Shown here piece by piece: positions 1 to 9,200 of a DNA stretch of 36,895 bases; the first letter of the stretch is position 1, and every line of letters begins with the position of its first letter. The notes under the pieces are model-generated. The model did not search any database. It saw only the letters and a program-made list of their open reading frames with translations, and was not told the origin of the DNA. Source of the DNA: Proteobacteria bacterium UBA2133. GTDB lineage: Bacteria; Pseudomonadota; Gammaproteobacteria; Arenicellales; UBA868. The stretch covers positions 1 through 36,895 of the forward strand of contig DCXP01000079.1 of assembly GCA_002327725.1 (NCBI GenBank), read 5' to 3'. Both the position numbers and the translations under genes were made by a program.

Positions 1-1133
1 TTGACCTGAAAGCCCTCACCCTGGTCCACCGCGTCGAAACTGCCCCAGGGCCGGTAGACTTTTCGATGATGCTGCGTTTCGCTGCGCTCGCGCGACGCCA
101 GGCCTGCCACCAGGGCTTTAAGTTTGCCGGTGTGATCGCGGTCAGCCACCAGCAGCGCGTCCGGCGTATCCACAATCGCGAGATTGCGCACGCCAAGGGT
201 CGCCACCAGTCCCCGCTCTGAGATCACCAGGCTGTCCTTGGTATCGACATGCAGTGTGTCACCCCGGCTCGCGTTGTTCTGATCATCCTTGTCGAGCGCG
301 GACCACAGAGATTCCCAGGAGCCGACATCATCCCAGCCGGCATCGAGCGGCACCATCGTGGTCCCGGATGCTTTTTCCATAACGGCGTAGTCAATGGAAT
401 CGTCAGGCGCCAGGGCAAAATCAGACTCACTGAGGCGCAGAAATGGCCCATCCTTCTTGGCGCCATTAACGGCATCGGTGCAGTGAGCCAGTATCTTTGG
501 GGCGTGTTCAGAAAAGGCCTCAAGCAAAGCCGAGACACGAAAAACGAACATCCCGCTGTTCCAGAAATACCCGCCTTGCTCAAGATAAGACTGTGCCGTT
601 GCGGCATCAGGTTTTTCAACAAATTCAAGAACCGGGGCAGCGTCACCGTGCGGTTCAGTATCTGCCCTGAGATAACCATATCCGGTATGCGCACTGCGCG
701 GCACAATGCCAAAGGTCACAAGGTGCTGATCCTCGGCAAGCGCCACCGCCCTCTCGAGCGCATCACCAAACGCCTTTTCTTCGCTGATAACGTGGTCTGC
801 CGGAAAGACTGCCATCACCACGTCACCATGCGCCGCCTGGACGACTTGAGCGGCGGCGGCAAGTGCAGGCGCCGTACCGCGGGCAACGGGCTCAAGTACG
901 ATGCACTCCGGCGGGATCCCGGCCTCATCGAGCTGTCCTGCCACCATGAAGCGGTGATCCTCATTGCAGAGCACGAAAGGCGCATGGGTATAGCCGGCGC
1001 CACGGATACGAAGCACAGTCTTCTGGATCAGCGTATGCTCCCCGGTGAGCGCATGAAACTGCTTGGGGTGCATCGATCGGGATAGCGGCCACAGGCGGGT
1101 TCCCGCACCGCCGGAAAGAATTACCGGAATCAT
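1..1133 (-). CDS. manC: Mannose-1-phosphate guanylyltransferase (partial, 3' end off window)
   Basis: Makes GDP-mannose from mannose-1-phosphate and GTP, a cytoplasmic step toward capsule, O-antigen or exopolysaccharide. Reading the minus strand from the ATG at 1133 gives an open frame of about 377 codons running off the window. It begins MIPVILSGGAGTRLWPLSR, the nucleotidyltransferase signature loop of the ManC/AlgA family, followed by PADHVI and the FVEKPD motif. Full-length members are about 470-480 residues with a C-terminal cupin (type II phosphomannose isomerase) domain; only its beginning (YRPWGSFD) is present. The missing end is due to the window edge and is not a break in the gene. 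It diverges from the small membrane gene at 1342, with about 200 bp between them. Family assignment is secure; whether the isomerase half is present cannot be seen. Confidence 0.93.
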   Translation of the reverse strand, partial: MIPVILSGGAGTRLWPLSRSMHPKQFHALTGEHTLIQKTVLRIRGAGYTHAPFVLCNEDHRFMVAGQLDEAGIPPECIVLEPVARGTAPALAAAAQVVQAAHGDVVMAVFPADHVISEEKAFGDALERAVALAEDQHLVTFGIVPRSAHTGYGYLRADTEPHGDAAPVLEFVEKPDAATAQSYLEQGGYFWNSGMFVFRVSALLEAFSEHAPKILAHCTDAVNGAKKDGPFLRLSESDFALAPDDSIDYAVMEKASGTTMVPLDAGWDDVGSWESLWSALDKDDQNNASRGDTLHVDTKDSLVISERGLVATLGVRNLAIVDTPDALLVADRDHTGKLKALVAGLASRERSETQHHRKVYRPWGSFDAVDQGEGFQV

Positions 1134-1341
1134 GGTATACAAGAGGGTAACAAAGCCGGGGGGATAATACGCCTTTGACCCCGTAAAATCATGTTCGGGT
1201 CACTTCCGCCGGGGTAGAACCAAAGGCTCTCCGGCTTGGCAAGATTGATGCCTGCATCACCCCGGCTTGGTATTGTCAGGCTTGACCTAACGAAGGCGGC
1301 CTTAACTTGGCTAAAGGCCCCGATCTGAAGGAGCAGACCCA

Positions 1342-1725
1342 TTGATGGCATTAACGATTCTTCTGGCAGGGGCCTCGCTCGGCATCATTGTGTTTCAAAG
1401 TGCCGTGCTGGCGCCGCTGGTGTTTTCCCAACTCAAAGACGGTAGCAGTGGCCCCTTCCTGCGCGCCCTCTTCCCGAGGTTTTTCCTGATCCTCGCCGCC
1501 CTCGGGCTGGCGATAGCGCTCAGCAGTTACCTTGGAGATTTCACCCGCGGCGCGGTTCTTGGTTGCGTGGCATTGGTATTGGCGTTAATCGCCTATGCCC
1601 TTATCCCAGGCACCAACCGCGCCCGGGATGAAGGCAGAACCACTGTATTCAAGCGTCTGCACCTTGCTAGTGTGCTGCTGACGCTCGCGATTGGGGTCGC
1701 CAGCGTGCTGGCACCTTTCGCGTAA
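1342..1725 (+). CDS. Small DUF4149/TMEM205-like integral membrane protein
   Basis: A 127-residue, very hydrophobic protein with about four membrane helices (roughly residues 3-27, 42-63, 70-88 and 106-126). The pattern of an early F-x-x-x-V-L-A-P-L-V-F segment, a conserved LFPRFF stretch before helix 2 and a short final helix resembles the DUF4149 (TMEM205-like) family, whose bacterial function is unknown. AAGGAG at 1328-1333 lies 8 bp before a TTG (1342) and 11 bp before an ATG (1345); either could start the protein. It stands alone between divergent manC and convergent pilA. The family call is by pattern and moderate; the membrane nature is clear. Confidence 0.72.
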   Translation: MMALTILLAGASLGIIVFQSAVLAPLVFSQLKDGSSGPFLRALFPRFFLILAALGLAIALSSYLGDFTRGAVLGCVALVLALIAYALIPGTNRARDEGRTTVFKRLHLASVLLTLAIGVASVLAPFA

Positions 1726-1812
1726 CTGACGGCCGGGGGCACATTTCATCCGCGCCGAGTAGGTTCGAAGAAAGGGAACGCAACAGAAGATCATTGCCAC
1801 GACGTCATTTTT

Positions 1813-2289
1813 TTACATACAGGACTTTATGTACGCTTCGTCGATCTTTTGTGATGGGGTTCCGGCGGGGACACACTCCCAAGACGTGATCACAGAGCCG
1901 GTCAAGACAGGCTTCAGTTCAAAATGCTTGCCGGCGATCAACTCATTGACTCCGGGGGTGCCGGGTGCTTTGAATACGACTCTTACTTTCCCGTTTACGT
2001 TGATGATCCAAAGTCTACGAATGTAATCCGTATTTGCCGACCATTGATTTTTCCTGAGAATTCCTAGCACATCGGCTCTGCTGGCAGGGTTACCCTCCTG
2101 AGGAAACTCCCCGTTCTCCTGATAATAGAGCGTCAGCGCCTGCTTGACAGACCCCAACATCGTAAAGGCTTCCGCGACCTGGGTGCGTGCTTGGTATTGG
2201 TTGTACTGCGGGATGGCAACAGCGGCAAGAACGCCGATGATCACGATCACGATCATGAGCTCGATGAGGGTAAAGCCTTTCTGTTTCAT
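1813..2289 (-). CDS. pilA: Type IVa major pilin (prepilin)
   Basis: A 158-residue prepilin. It starts MKQKGFTLIELMIVIVIIG: a six-residue positive leader ending in Gly, the Phe+1 methylation site, Glu+5, and the hydrophobic N-terminal helix. This is the class cleaved by the PilD peptidase and polymerised by PilB at the inner membrane. Near the C terminus two cysteines (in SWECVP and KSCM) fit the usual disulfide-bonded D-region. Length and layout are typical of PilA. It is the last gene of the minus-strand c-di-GMP/pilus block, 105 bp downstream of the diguanylate cyclase. I see no convincing sigma-54 promoter in that gap, although many pilA genes have one. A minor pilin cannot be excluded. 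Confidence 0.93.
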   Translation of the reverse strand: MKQKGFTLIELMIVIVIIGVLAAVAIPQYNQYQARTQVAEAFTMLGSVKQALTLYYQENGEFPQEGNPASRADVLGILRKNQWSANTDYIRRLWIINVNGKVRVVFKAPGTPGVNELIAGKHFELKPVLTGSVITSWECVPAGTPSQKIDEAYIKSCM

Positions 2290-2394
2290 CTCTTCTTACC
2301 TTTTTTCGGTTTAGCGATACGTCAGCCGGCACACCAAACTCAGGCTTATCATCTGGGCACTACAGAATTTGGGTTTTGGCTGGACTTCATGAGG

Positions 2395-3579
2395 CTATCC
2401 ATTTTCGGCCGACGTAATGGCCGGTGCCGTCGCTACGACCACCTGATTACGACCCCTGTCTTTTGCCTGGTAACACGCCTGGTCAGCACGGTGGTACAAA
2501 TCATCGAGCGTTTCACCAGGCATCATTTCTGCCACACCAAAAGACCCTGTCACTTTCAGTATCTCAGCGCCGGTTTCAACTTCTGATCTTTGGAGCGTGG
2601 CACGCAAACGTTCCGCTACGCTACGCGCCTCTTGCAGATTGTTGGTCCGCAGGAGGATGCCAAACTCTTCTCCGCCAAGCCTGCCTACGATATCGGGCTC
2701 ACGCTCTCCCACAATCCGAACGGATCCCTGCAGCACTTTACCCACCAGTTCCAGCACCTGATCGCCGATTCCATGTCCATAGGTATCATTAACTTTCTTA
2801 AAATGATCAAGATCTATCTGAATGAAGTAGACCCCTTTTCCTTGCCTGCGAAGCAGACCTTGCCCTCTTGCGAAAAACGTTCTTCGGTTCAGAATTCCCG
2901 TCAAGCCGTCGGTATTCGCGAGACGTACCAGTTCTGATTGGTACTCCCGTATTCGCCCAAGCATTCCATTGAGCGCATCTGTCAACTCACCAATTTCGTC
3001 CCGCGTCAACTTTCTAATGAGTTCCTGTTTGGTTAAATCTTTGGAAATATCGCGTAAGTTCTTAATCAGAAACCCGACCGGATATCCGACCACGCGATGA
3101 AATACGATGCCGCTTCCGATAAGAAAGATCAGCATGAAGATAACCATCGCCAATGCACCGACTCGAAGCTCTCTGGAGACTTCTTCATTTACCCACTGGC
3201 GGCTCACGAAAAATCGAAGATCCCCGCCGCCGGCCAGCACATCTGAATAATCCAGTGAATATTTCTCCTCTTTAATGATGTCACAGGGTATTGGAGGCCA
3301 ACGGTAGGATTGGCCAGTCGAGGCGCTCATCTCAACACACAATAAAAAGGGGAACATCGCAAAGATGCCAAGGGTGTTGTTCACCTGGTGATCACTGGTT
3401 TCAACGGCTGCATCTAACACGCCAGACATGCCAACCACGGCAGTTGCCAGCTGGGCGGATGCTACTCCCTCGTAATAGCCCTGCCTATAGTTCTTGTAGG
3501 CAAACAGGCCTGCTGTGCCAAGCAGCAACGCCATGACGGCAAACAGCAGCACAAACTTGAGGAATATCCCAAGCCTCAT
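2395..3579 (-). CDS. Membrane diguanylate cyclase (sensor-HAMP-GGDEF)
   Basis: A 394-residue enzyme expected to make cyclic di-GMP from two GTP. Residues 5-27 form a first membrane helix, about 30-138 an extracytoplasmic sensor region with two cysteines (C81, C99), 140-162 a second helix, 163-215 a HAMP linker, and 222-385 the GGDEF domain. The catalytic motif is GGEEF (302-306), a fully active form. An inhibitory I-site RxxD (R293-D296) lies exactly five residues upstream, so product feedback is likely. The gene follows the small exported protein at 3633-4058 by 53 bp on the same strand, which suggests one transcript and a possible periplasmic partner. The signal sensed is unknown. Confidence 0.93.
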   Translation of the reverse strand: MRLGIFLKFVLLFAVMALLLGTAGLFAYKNYRQGYYEGVASAQLATAVVGMSGVLDAAVETSDHQVNNTLGIFAMFPFLLCVEMSASTGQSYRWPPIPCDIIKEEKYSLDYSDVLAGGGDLRFFVSRQWVNEEVSRELRVGALAMVIFMLIFLIGSGIVFHRVVGYPVGFLIKNLRDISKDLTKQELIRKLTRDEIGELTDALNGMLGRIREYQSELVRLANTDGLTGILNRRTFFARGQGLLRRQGKGVYFIQIDLDHFKKVNDTYGHGIGDQVLELVGKVLQGSVRIVGEREPDIVGRLGGEEFGILLRTNNLQEARSVAERLRATLQRSEVETGAEILKVTGSFGVAEMMPGETLDDLYHRADQACYQAKDRGRNQVVVATAPAITSAENG

Positions 3580-3632
3580 TACAGACAGGCCTGTCGAGCT
3601 AAAGGGGTACGGCTAAGATGCAACTGACCAGA

Positions 3633-4058
3633 CTACATCCCCATCATTTTTTTGACAGTAGGGCGGTTATTCATAATAACCTCGACGATCTTATAACCCT
3701 CACCCACCGGGACCGTCAGAAAATCCGCCGTGATCCGATCACCTTTCTCAGTAACCACCTCGGAGCAGACAAAAATAGCACCATCCTTGTAGGGCACGAT
3801 CATGGGGTGCACATTCGCGCTGTAACCACCGACCAGATCGTTGGTCTGGCGATCTACGAAATAGAACTTACCTGAATCATCAGCCCGATCTTTCACCCAT
3901 TGTGCCAGAGTCATCTGAGCCTTTGCTTTGGTTTCTGCCGATACTTCGTCTGCAACCGCTACACCTTGGTACGAAAAAACTATTGCTACCAATAGCGATC
4001 TCATTCCTAAGGACAGTCCTGAACGAGTTGCAGTCCAACATGATTTAAAAAGTTGCAT
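3633..4058 (-). CDS. Small exported protein of unknown function, upstream of a diguanylate cyclase
   Basis: A 141-residue protein I do not recognise. The chosen start (ATG at 4058) has GGAG seven bases upstream; a longer frame from 4100 has no such site and would bury the signal peptide. Residues 1-37 look like a signal peptide: positive patch, hydrophobic core (LLVAIVFSYQGVAVA), then a likely cleavage at VADE. The mature part of about 105 residues is soluble, with one cysteine (FVCSEVV), and ends in a basic, Met-rich tail. It is co-directional with and 53 bp ahead of a HAMP-GGDEF cyclase. The pair resembles in layout, but not visibly in sequence, the YfiR/YfiN arrangement in which a periplasmic protein controls a membrane cyclase. 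Confidence 0.7.
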   Translation of the reverse strand: MQLFKSCWTATRSGLSLGMRSLLVAIVFSYQGVAVADEVSAETKAKAQMTLAQWVKDRADDSGKFYFVDRQTNDLVGGYSANVHPMIVPYKDGAIFVCSEVVTEKGDRITADFLTVPVGEGYKIVEVIMNNRPTVKKMMGM

Positions 4059-4132
4059 ATCTTTACTCCAGAAATCTAGGCCCGATGTAAACGGGCTCAT
4101 GTGTTTAAAAAACGAGAGTTAAGGATTATTTT

Positions 4133-4159
4133 ACGGGAGGTTACCTCTCAATCTCCCGT
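4133..4159. other. Inverted repeat upstream of the exported-protein gene
   Basis: ACGGGAG (4133-4139) and CTCCCGT (4153-4159) form a perfect 7-bp stem with a 13-base loop. An alternative pairing GAGGT/ACCTC (4137-4147) overlaps it. A GC palindrome CGCCGCGGCG follows at 4160-4169. They lie 75-110 bp upstream of the ATG at 4058, so they could be a structured 5' leader or an operator. No T-run follows on either strand. Confidence 0.4.
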
Positions 4160-4308
4160 CGCCGCGGCGGCAAAAATGGCTTCTGTCAGCCCTCGGCGAA
4201 GATAAATTATTATTCGATAATGACTCGTCCGGGGCGCTAATATACCCTTCTGCCTTTGTGGGTGCGAAGTTTTTTCGTGTTCCTGGTTCTTAGGAAAAGT
4301 TTCCCATC

Positions 4309-4323
4309 GTGGATAATATCCAC
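4309..4323. promoter_or_regulatory. Perfect 15-bp palindrome, operator candidate
   Basis: GTGGATA-A-TATCCAC has 7-bp arms around one central base. It lies in an AT-rich stretch (4290-4368) between the pilB stop codon and the small exported-protein gene, about 250 bp upstream of the latter. The size suits a dimeric repressor or activator site; no matching regulator is identified. Confidence 0.35.
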
Positions 4324-4368
4324 AATAAATTAATCCTTTTATTAATTAATGGGAATACTTTCGTATAG

Positions 4369-6132
4369 TCACCGACTACCCACGGCAAGCACCTGTTTGA
4401 GGTCAGTTAGCCCGTGAAGGCACTTGGTCACACCATCCTGAACAAGCGTGCGCATCCCGCCTTCTTCAGCAAGTGAGCGTAGTTCTCCGGTCGTGGCTCT
4501 TTTTTGTATCGCCTCGCGGATTTCATCATTATTGACCAGTAACTCATGCAATGCGATCCGGCCTCGGTACCCGGTGCTGTCGCATTCAGTGCAACCTTCG
4601 GCTCTAAATAATTTCAAAGGGCCAGGGCCCGAAAGCCTTGATAGCACTTCCTCCCCCAAATAACCCGAAAACTCAGTCCACTCAGCATCACTGGCATTGT
4701 ATTCAACCTTGCATCGATCGCAGAGCCGCCGGGCAAGACGCTGTGCCAGTATTCCCAGCAGAGCATCTGAAAACGAAAACGGCTCCATACCCATGTCAGT
4801 CAGTCGGGTGATAGTCTCCGGCGCATTGTTCGTATGCAGGGTTGAGAACACCAGATGACCGGTAAGTGACGCCTCAATAGCCATGTGCGCTGTTTCCTCG
4901 TCACGCATCTCACCTACCATGATGACATCTGGGTCTGCCCGCAAAAAAGAACGCATAGCAGATGCAAAAGTCAGGCCAATCTGGGGGTTCACCTGCATCT
5001 GGCGAAGCCCGGCCTGGGTAATCTCTACTGGATCCTCAACGGTCCAGACCTTCTTTTCTGTTGCATTCACCTTGCCCAACATGGCGTGCAGGGTAGTTGT
5101 CTTGCCTGAGCCCGTCGGACCCACCGCCAGAATCATGCCATAAGGGCTTGCCACCAGGTTCTGGATGGCGCGTAAATAATCAGGGCTAAGGCTCATGCTC
5201 CCCAGCGGCTGCGCGCCTGAGCCGGCCAGAATGCGAAGCACAACGTCTTCATTTTCACCGGCTGTCGGCAGCGTTACCATCCGAAGTTCCACTTCGCTCT
5301 TGCCCAATTTAAAGCGGATCTTGCCATCCTGGGGTATACGTCTCTCTGCGATGTTAAGTTTCGCCATGATCTTCAGGCGGGCCACCAGTTGCTCCCGATA
5401 CTCTGAAGGTATCTGTCGATATTGGCGGCATTCACCGTCTACCCGAAAGCGAACCAGAAGTTCACGCCGGTCGCCATTTGGCTCGATATGAATATCAGAA
5501 GCACGGTCCCGGATGGCATCAAGAATAATCTTGTTAACCAGGCGCACGGCTGCCGCGTCTTCACCTATCTCTCCACCCTGATCGGCACCTCGAGCCAACG
5601 AGTGCAAAAAGATTTCAAACTCCTCTTTGCTTTCGCTGATTGAGATAGAGCGATTAACAAAACGTTTAATCTGGGTCGGGGCCGATACGACTTCCAAAAG
5701 CCGTTTCTGGCAGGAAAAGCGTACGGCATCGATCGCATCGACAGCCAGAGGGTCACCAAAAGCCACGGTCACCGAATCAGGATCACAAGCGATCGGTAAC
5801 ACGTTGTGCTCACGCATCACCCTCGACGGCACCTCTTTTAGCGCTGCTTCGGGGATTTGAATCTGGTTGAGGTCTACAAATTTCAGATCAAGTCGATTGG
5901 CAAGCGTCTTAACGATCGTGGCCTCATCGACGATTCGCAAATCAACGAGGACCTCACCTAAGCGCTTACCCTTGCTCTGCTTCTGGGCTGCCAGAGCAGA
6001 CTCCACCTGCGCCTCACTGATGACCCCCTCTTTAACCAACACCTCGCCCAGGCGCAGGCGGCGGCGTGCCTCAGGGCGACTCTGAGTCGAAATACTGGCC
6101 TCCGAATTGGCCGGTGTCTGGGGTGAACTCAT
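4369..6132 (-). CDS. pilB: Type IV pilus extension ATPase PilB with c-di-GMP-type N domain
   Basis: A 587-residue hexameric ATPase that drives pilus polymerisation at the inner membrane. Residues 26-82 hold two tandem copies of the MshEN-type motif (RLGEVLVKEG..., RLGEVLVDLR...), which in MshE and related PilB proteins binds c-di-GMP. The T2SSE core follows: Walker A GPTGSGKTT (338-346), Asp box VEDPVE, Walker B DPDVIMVGEMRD (400-411), His box STLHTN. A four-cysteine zinc site is formed by C471/C474 and C514/C517. Length is normal. GspE is the alternative, but pilA lies in the same gene block and no other secretion genes are present; pilC and pilD are absent from the window. It starts 82 bp after the stop of the EAL-domain gene, co-directionally. 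Confidence 0.92.
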   Translation of the reverse strand: MSSPQTPANSEASISTQSRPEARRRLRLGEVLVKEGVISEAQVESALAAQKQSKGKRLGEVLVDLRIVDEATIVKTLANRLDLKFVDLNQIQIPEAALKEVPSRVMREHNVLPIACDPDSVTVAFGDPLAVDAIDAVRFSCQKRLLEVVSAPTQIKRFVNRSISISESKEEFEIFLHSLARGADQGGEIGEDAAAVRLVNKIILDAIRDRASDIHIEPNGDRRELLVRFRVDGECRQYRQIPSEYREQLVARLKIMAKLNIAERRIPQDGKIRFKLGKSEVELRMVTLPTAGENEDVVLRILAGSGAQPLGSMSLSPDYLRAIQNLVASPYGMILAVGPTGSGKTTTLHAMLGKVNATEKKVWTVEDPVEITQAGLRQMQVNPQIGLTFASAMRSFLRADPDVIMVGEMRDEETAHMAIEASLTGHLVFSTLHTNNAPETITRLTDMGMEPFSFSDALLGILAQRLARRLCDRCKVEYNASDAEWTEFSGYLGEEVLSRLSGPGPLKLFRAEGCTECDSTGYRGRIALHELLVNNDEIREAIQKRATTGELRSLAEEGGMRTLVQDGVTKCLHGLTDLKQVLAVGSR

Positions 6133-6214
6133 GGGTTAATCTCTAGTCGGCAGCGTTGACGCTTCGTTAGTCTTACTGTACCCCCCAGGTCCCGGGGAGT
6201 TTCGTGAGCCGCCA

Positions 6215-9200
6215 TCATGACACCTTCTCGCATCCAAAAGAATCAAACAGACCGACGAGATTATCCACAAACATAGCCTGCCCATTATGTACGGCACCCG
6301 CATCACGTTCCCGAACGTATATCCCACACAGAACCGGCTCCAGAACAGGAAGCCCGTTCTCTTCTGGGTCCAGCACATGTATATGCTCTTTGTTTAGCCG
6401 TTCTCCTTGCGAAATCGATGCCTTCTGTAAAGCCGTGATACCGAGCCCTCTTTCCAAGGCATAGACCAGGCCCTGCAATGCCGAAGATTGAAAAACGATA
6501 TTTGCGCTCCGATCCATTTTTCTAAGCCCATCCAGCATGCGTTTGCGAAACGGTGAGCCTTCTGGGTGGACCAATAAGGGAACCTGAGCGTCTTTACCCA
6601 AATCGATATCACGTCGACCAACCCATACAGGTCGATCCACCCAGGCATGCACTGGATCCAGCTCGAGTGGTCCTGCACTCAGGATCACCGCCACATCTAT
6701 CTCTCCCAGCATCAGCGCCTCGATCAGGTGGTCGCTAGTGTCGCATAGGATATTAACTTTCAGGTCAGGGCGCTCGGTCAGAAAGTTCATTGTGGATTCT
6801 TGAAATTCGTCGATTGCAGAAAAACTGGGCAATCCAATTCGCAATGTTACGTCATCTTTTTTCTGACTGTCCTTAAAGTTAATGGTTGTTTCATATCGAT
6901 CAAGGTAGGAGTTAAATTCTTCTTTTGGCAAAGGCCTGCTATAGAAGTACCCTTGGGCAAATTGGCAGCCTAGATCAGTCAACATATCTGCTTGCTCTGA
7001 TGTCTCGACGCCCTCAGCAACAATTGATAGACCAAGGGACCGAGCGAGTTGCGTAACAGCACGAACGATTGCCCAGTTGTGTTTTTCGGTACCGCGCACA
7101 AAGGCCTGGTCAATCTTCAGGGTATCAAAAGGTAATTTTGTCAAATAAGCCAGGCTTGAATATCCCGTGCCAAAGTCATCGATTGCCAGACTCACTCCCA
7201 GACTCTTGAGCTGCTCTAATGTTTTGCGCGTCAAATCCAGATCTTCAGCCACAATAGACTCAGTCAGCTCAAGCTCTAAATATTGCGGCTCAAGCTCCGT
7301 CTCCTGGAGCACACTTCGCACTTTCTCGATAAAATCACGGTCGCGAAACTGGACTACTGATACATTAACTGAGACTATAAATGGCGGGTGTCCAGCCTCT
7401 TGCCACTGTTTCGCCTGGGAACAGGCATGATGCAAAACCCAATCCCCTATCGGAACAATGAGTCCAGTCTCTTCAGCTACAGGAATAAACTCCAGTGGTG
7501 AGATCAGGCCCTGCTTGGGATGAATCCAGCGAATCAATGCTTCGCACCCATGCAAACGTCCTGACTGAAACTCAATCTGCGGCTGATAATGAAGTATTAA
7601 CTGACCCTCCTCAATGGCGACACGCAGATCATTCTCGATCCTGATGTGATCAGAGGAGAATTTCCGTCGAGTAGACTGCCAGTCAAAAAATCGGAATGTG
7701 TCGCCCCCCTGCGTTGCGGCAAACTGCACAGCCAATCGAGATTTGTTAACCAGATCTTGAATGTCAGTGCCATTTTCTGGAAACAGAACGATACCGCCGC
7801 TCAGGGTAAAGTTAATCTTCTCGCTCTTACCGTCTTCTGAGTTAAAGTGAAAAGGCGGCTTCATTGCCTCTTTCAAGACTTTCACTATTGAATTGGCCTT
7901 AGTAGTTGCGTCATCCGCATCGTCGATCAGCAAGAACTCATTACCACCTGCCCTGCCAATTACGGTATTGACATCAACAACACCGCGTAAACGCTGTCCT
8001 ACCTGCTTGAGGAGTCGATTACCGACCGTCTGACCGAAAATTTCATTGACCATGCCGAAACGGTCTATCTGAATACGCATCCCAACGGCGTGTCTTCCAG
8101 ATGCTGCGAGCGTCGGAACGACTTTCTCAACGATCGCCATCGTCGACTCCAGGGTTGGCAATCCGGTCACCGTATCGTAATTTCGGAGGCGCAGGGCCTC
8201 TTTACGTTCCTCGGTAACATCGGTGTTTATCAGCACAACGCCGTTTTTCAAAGGGTTTGACCGTATCTCGATGATCCGGCCATCAGCCAAAGAAAGATCG
8301 CTCCTTTGTTCTGTTTTTGCAGAAAACTTTTCTATGACCCCATCCCCACGGGCGCCGGCCGCTGTAAGAAATCGACCCAGCGATGCAAACGAAGTACCAC
8401 GACGGGTCAACTCTTCTGGAAAACCATACATTGTTTTATGAAATTTATTAGCATGGATCAGTCTGAGGTCATCATCGTATACAGCCACACCAACACCAAG
8501 GTGATCCATTGCTTCAAGGCCCAGAATATCTTCTAGCCCCCGTATTTCTTGTTCTTGGTGCTGTTCATGGACCCGCGCCTGGGTAACATCTGTGAAAACA
8601 GAAATAAACCCGCCTACGCCTTCGTCTACTGGCCTGCCGATGACGTGGATAATGGTACCGTCCTTACGAGTGTGTTCAAATTCGTGCGGCTCAAGCTTTT
8701 TGGCCAGGGCCAGTCTCTCGTTTACCTGGGTTTCGATATCCCCTTCGCCATACTCTCCCCGTCTGGCGCTAAACCGAAACATCTCTGCAAGAGTAGTCCC
8801 CGGCTCTTTAAAGGACTCAGAAAGTCCCAACAGATCAACAAACGCCTTGTTAGCGCTGAGCAATATAAGGTTGCGATCAAAAACTGCGATTCCCTGGTTT
8901 ATAAAGTCAAGAGACTTAAGGGAGAGCAGGTTTTCAAGACTGGAAATCTTACCCTCTTTTTCTCGGAGCGTCGCAAGCCGTTGCTCAGCGAGAGTTAGTG
9001 CGATTTGACTCTGGCCTTCTGCTTTTTCGAGCTTTCCTTCTGATGCTTTCTCCTGTGTTACATCTTTTACTGATTCAACAGCACCTATAACCAACCCCTT
9101 AGCATTCTTGAGAAGCTGGGCTGAGCTGGCAAGATGAACGCCACCTCGGAGATTTGGATGATACGATGCTGCAACTAGTGCGCCACTCTCAAGCTTCTCT

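Noticed and set aside
249..1085. 278-residue plus-strand open frame
   Set aside because: Antisense shadow of manC; the minus-strand frame gives a clear enzyme and this one gives no recognisable protein.
2290..2394. Sigma-54 promoter upstream of pilA
   Set aside because: Only partial resemblance to the -24 element and no GC at -12 with correct spacing.
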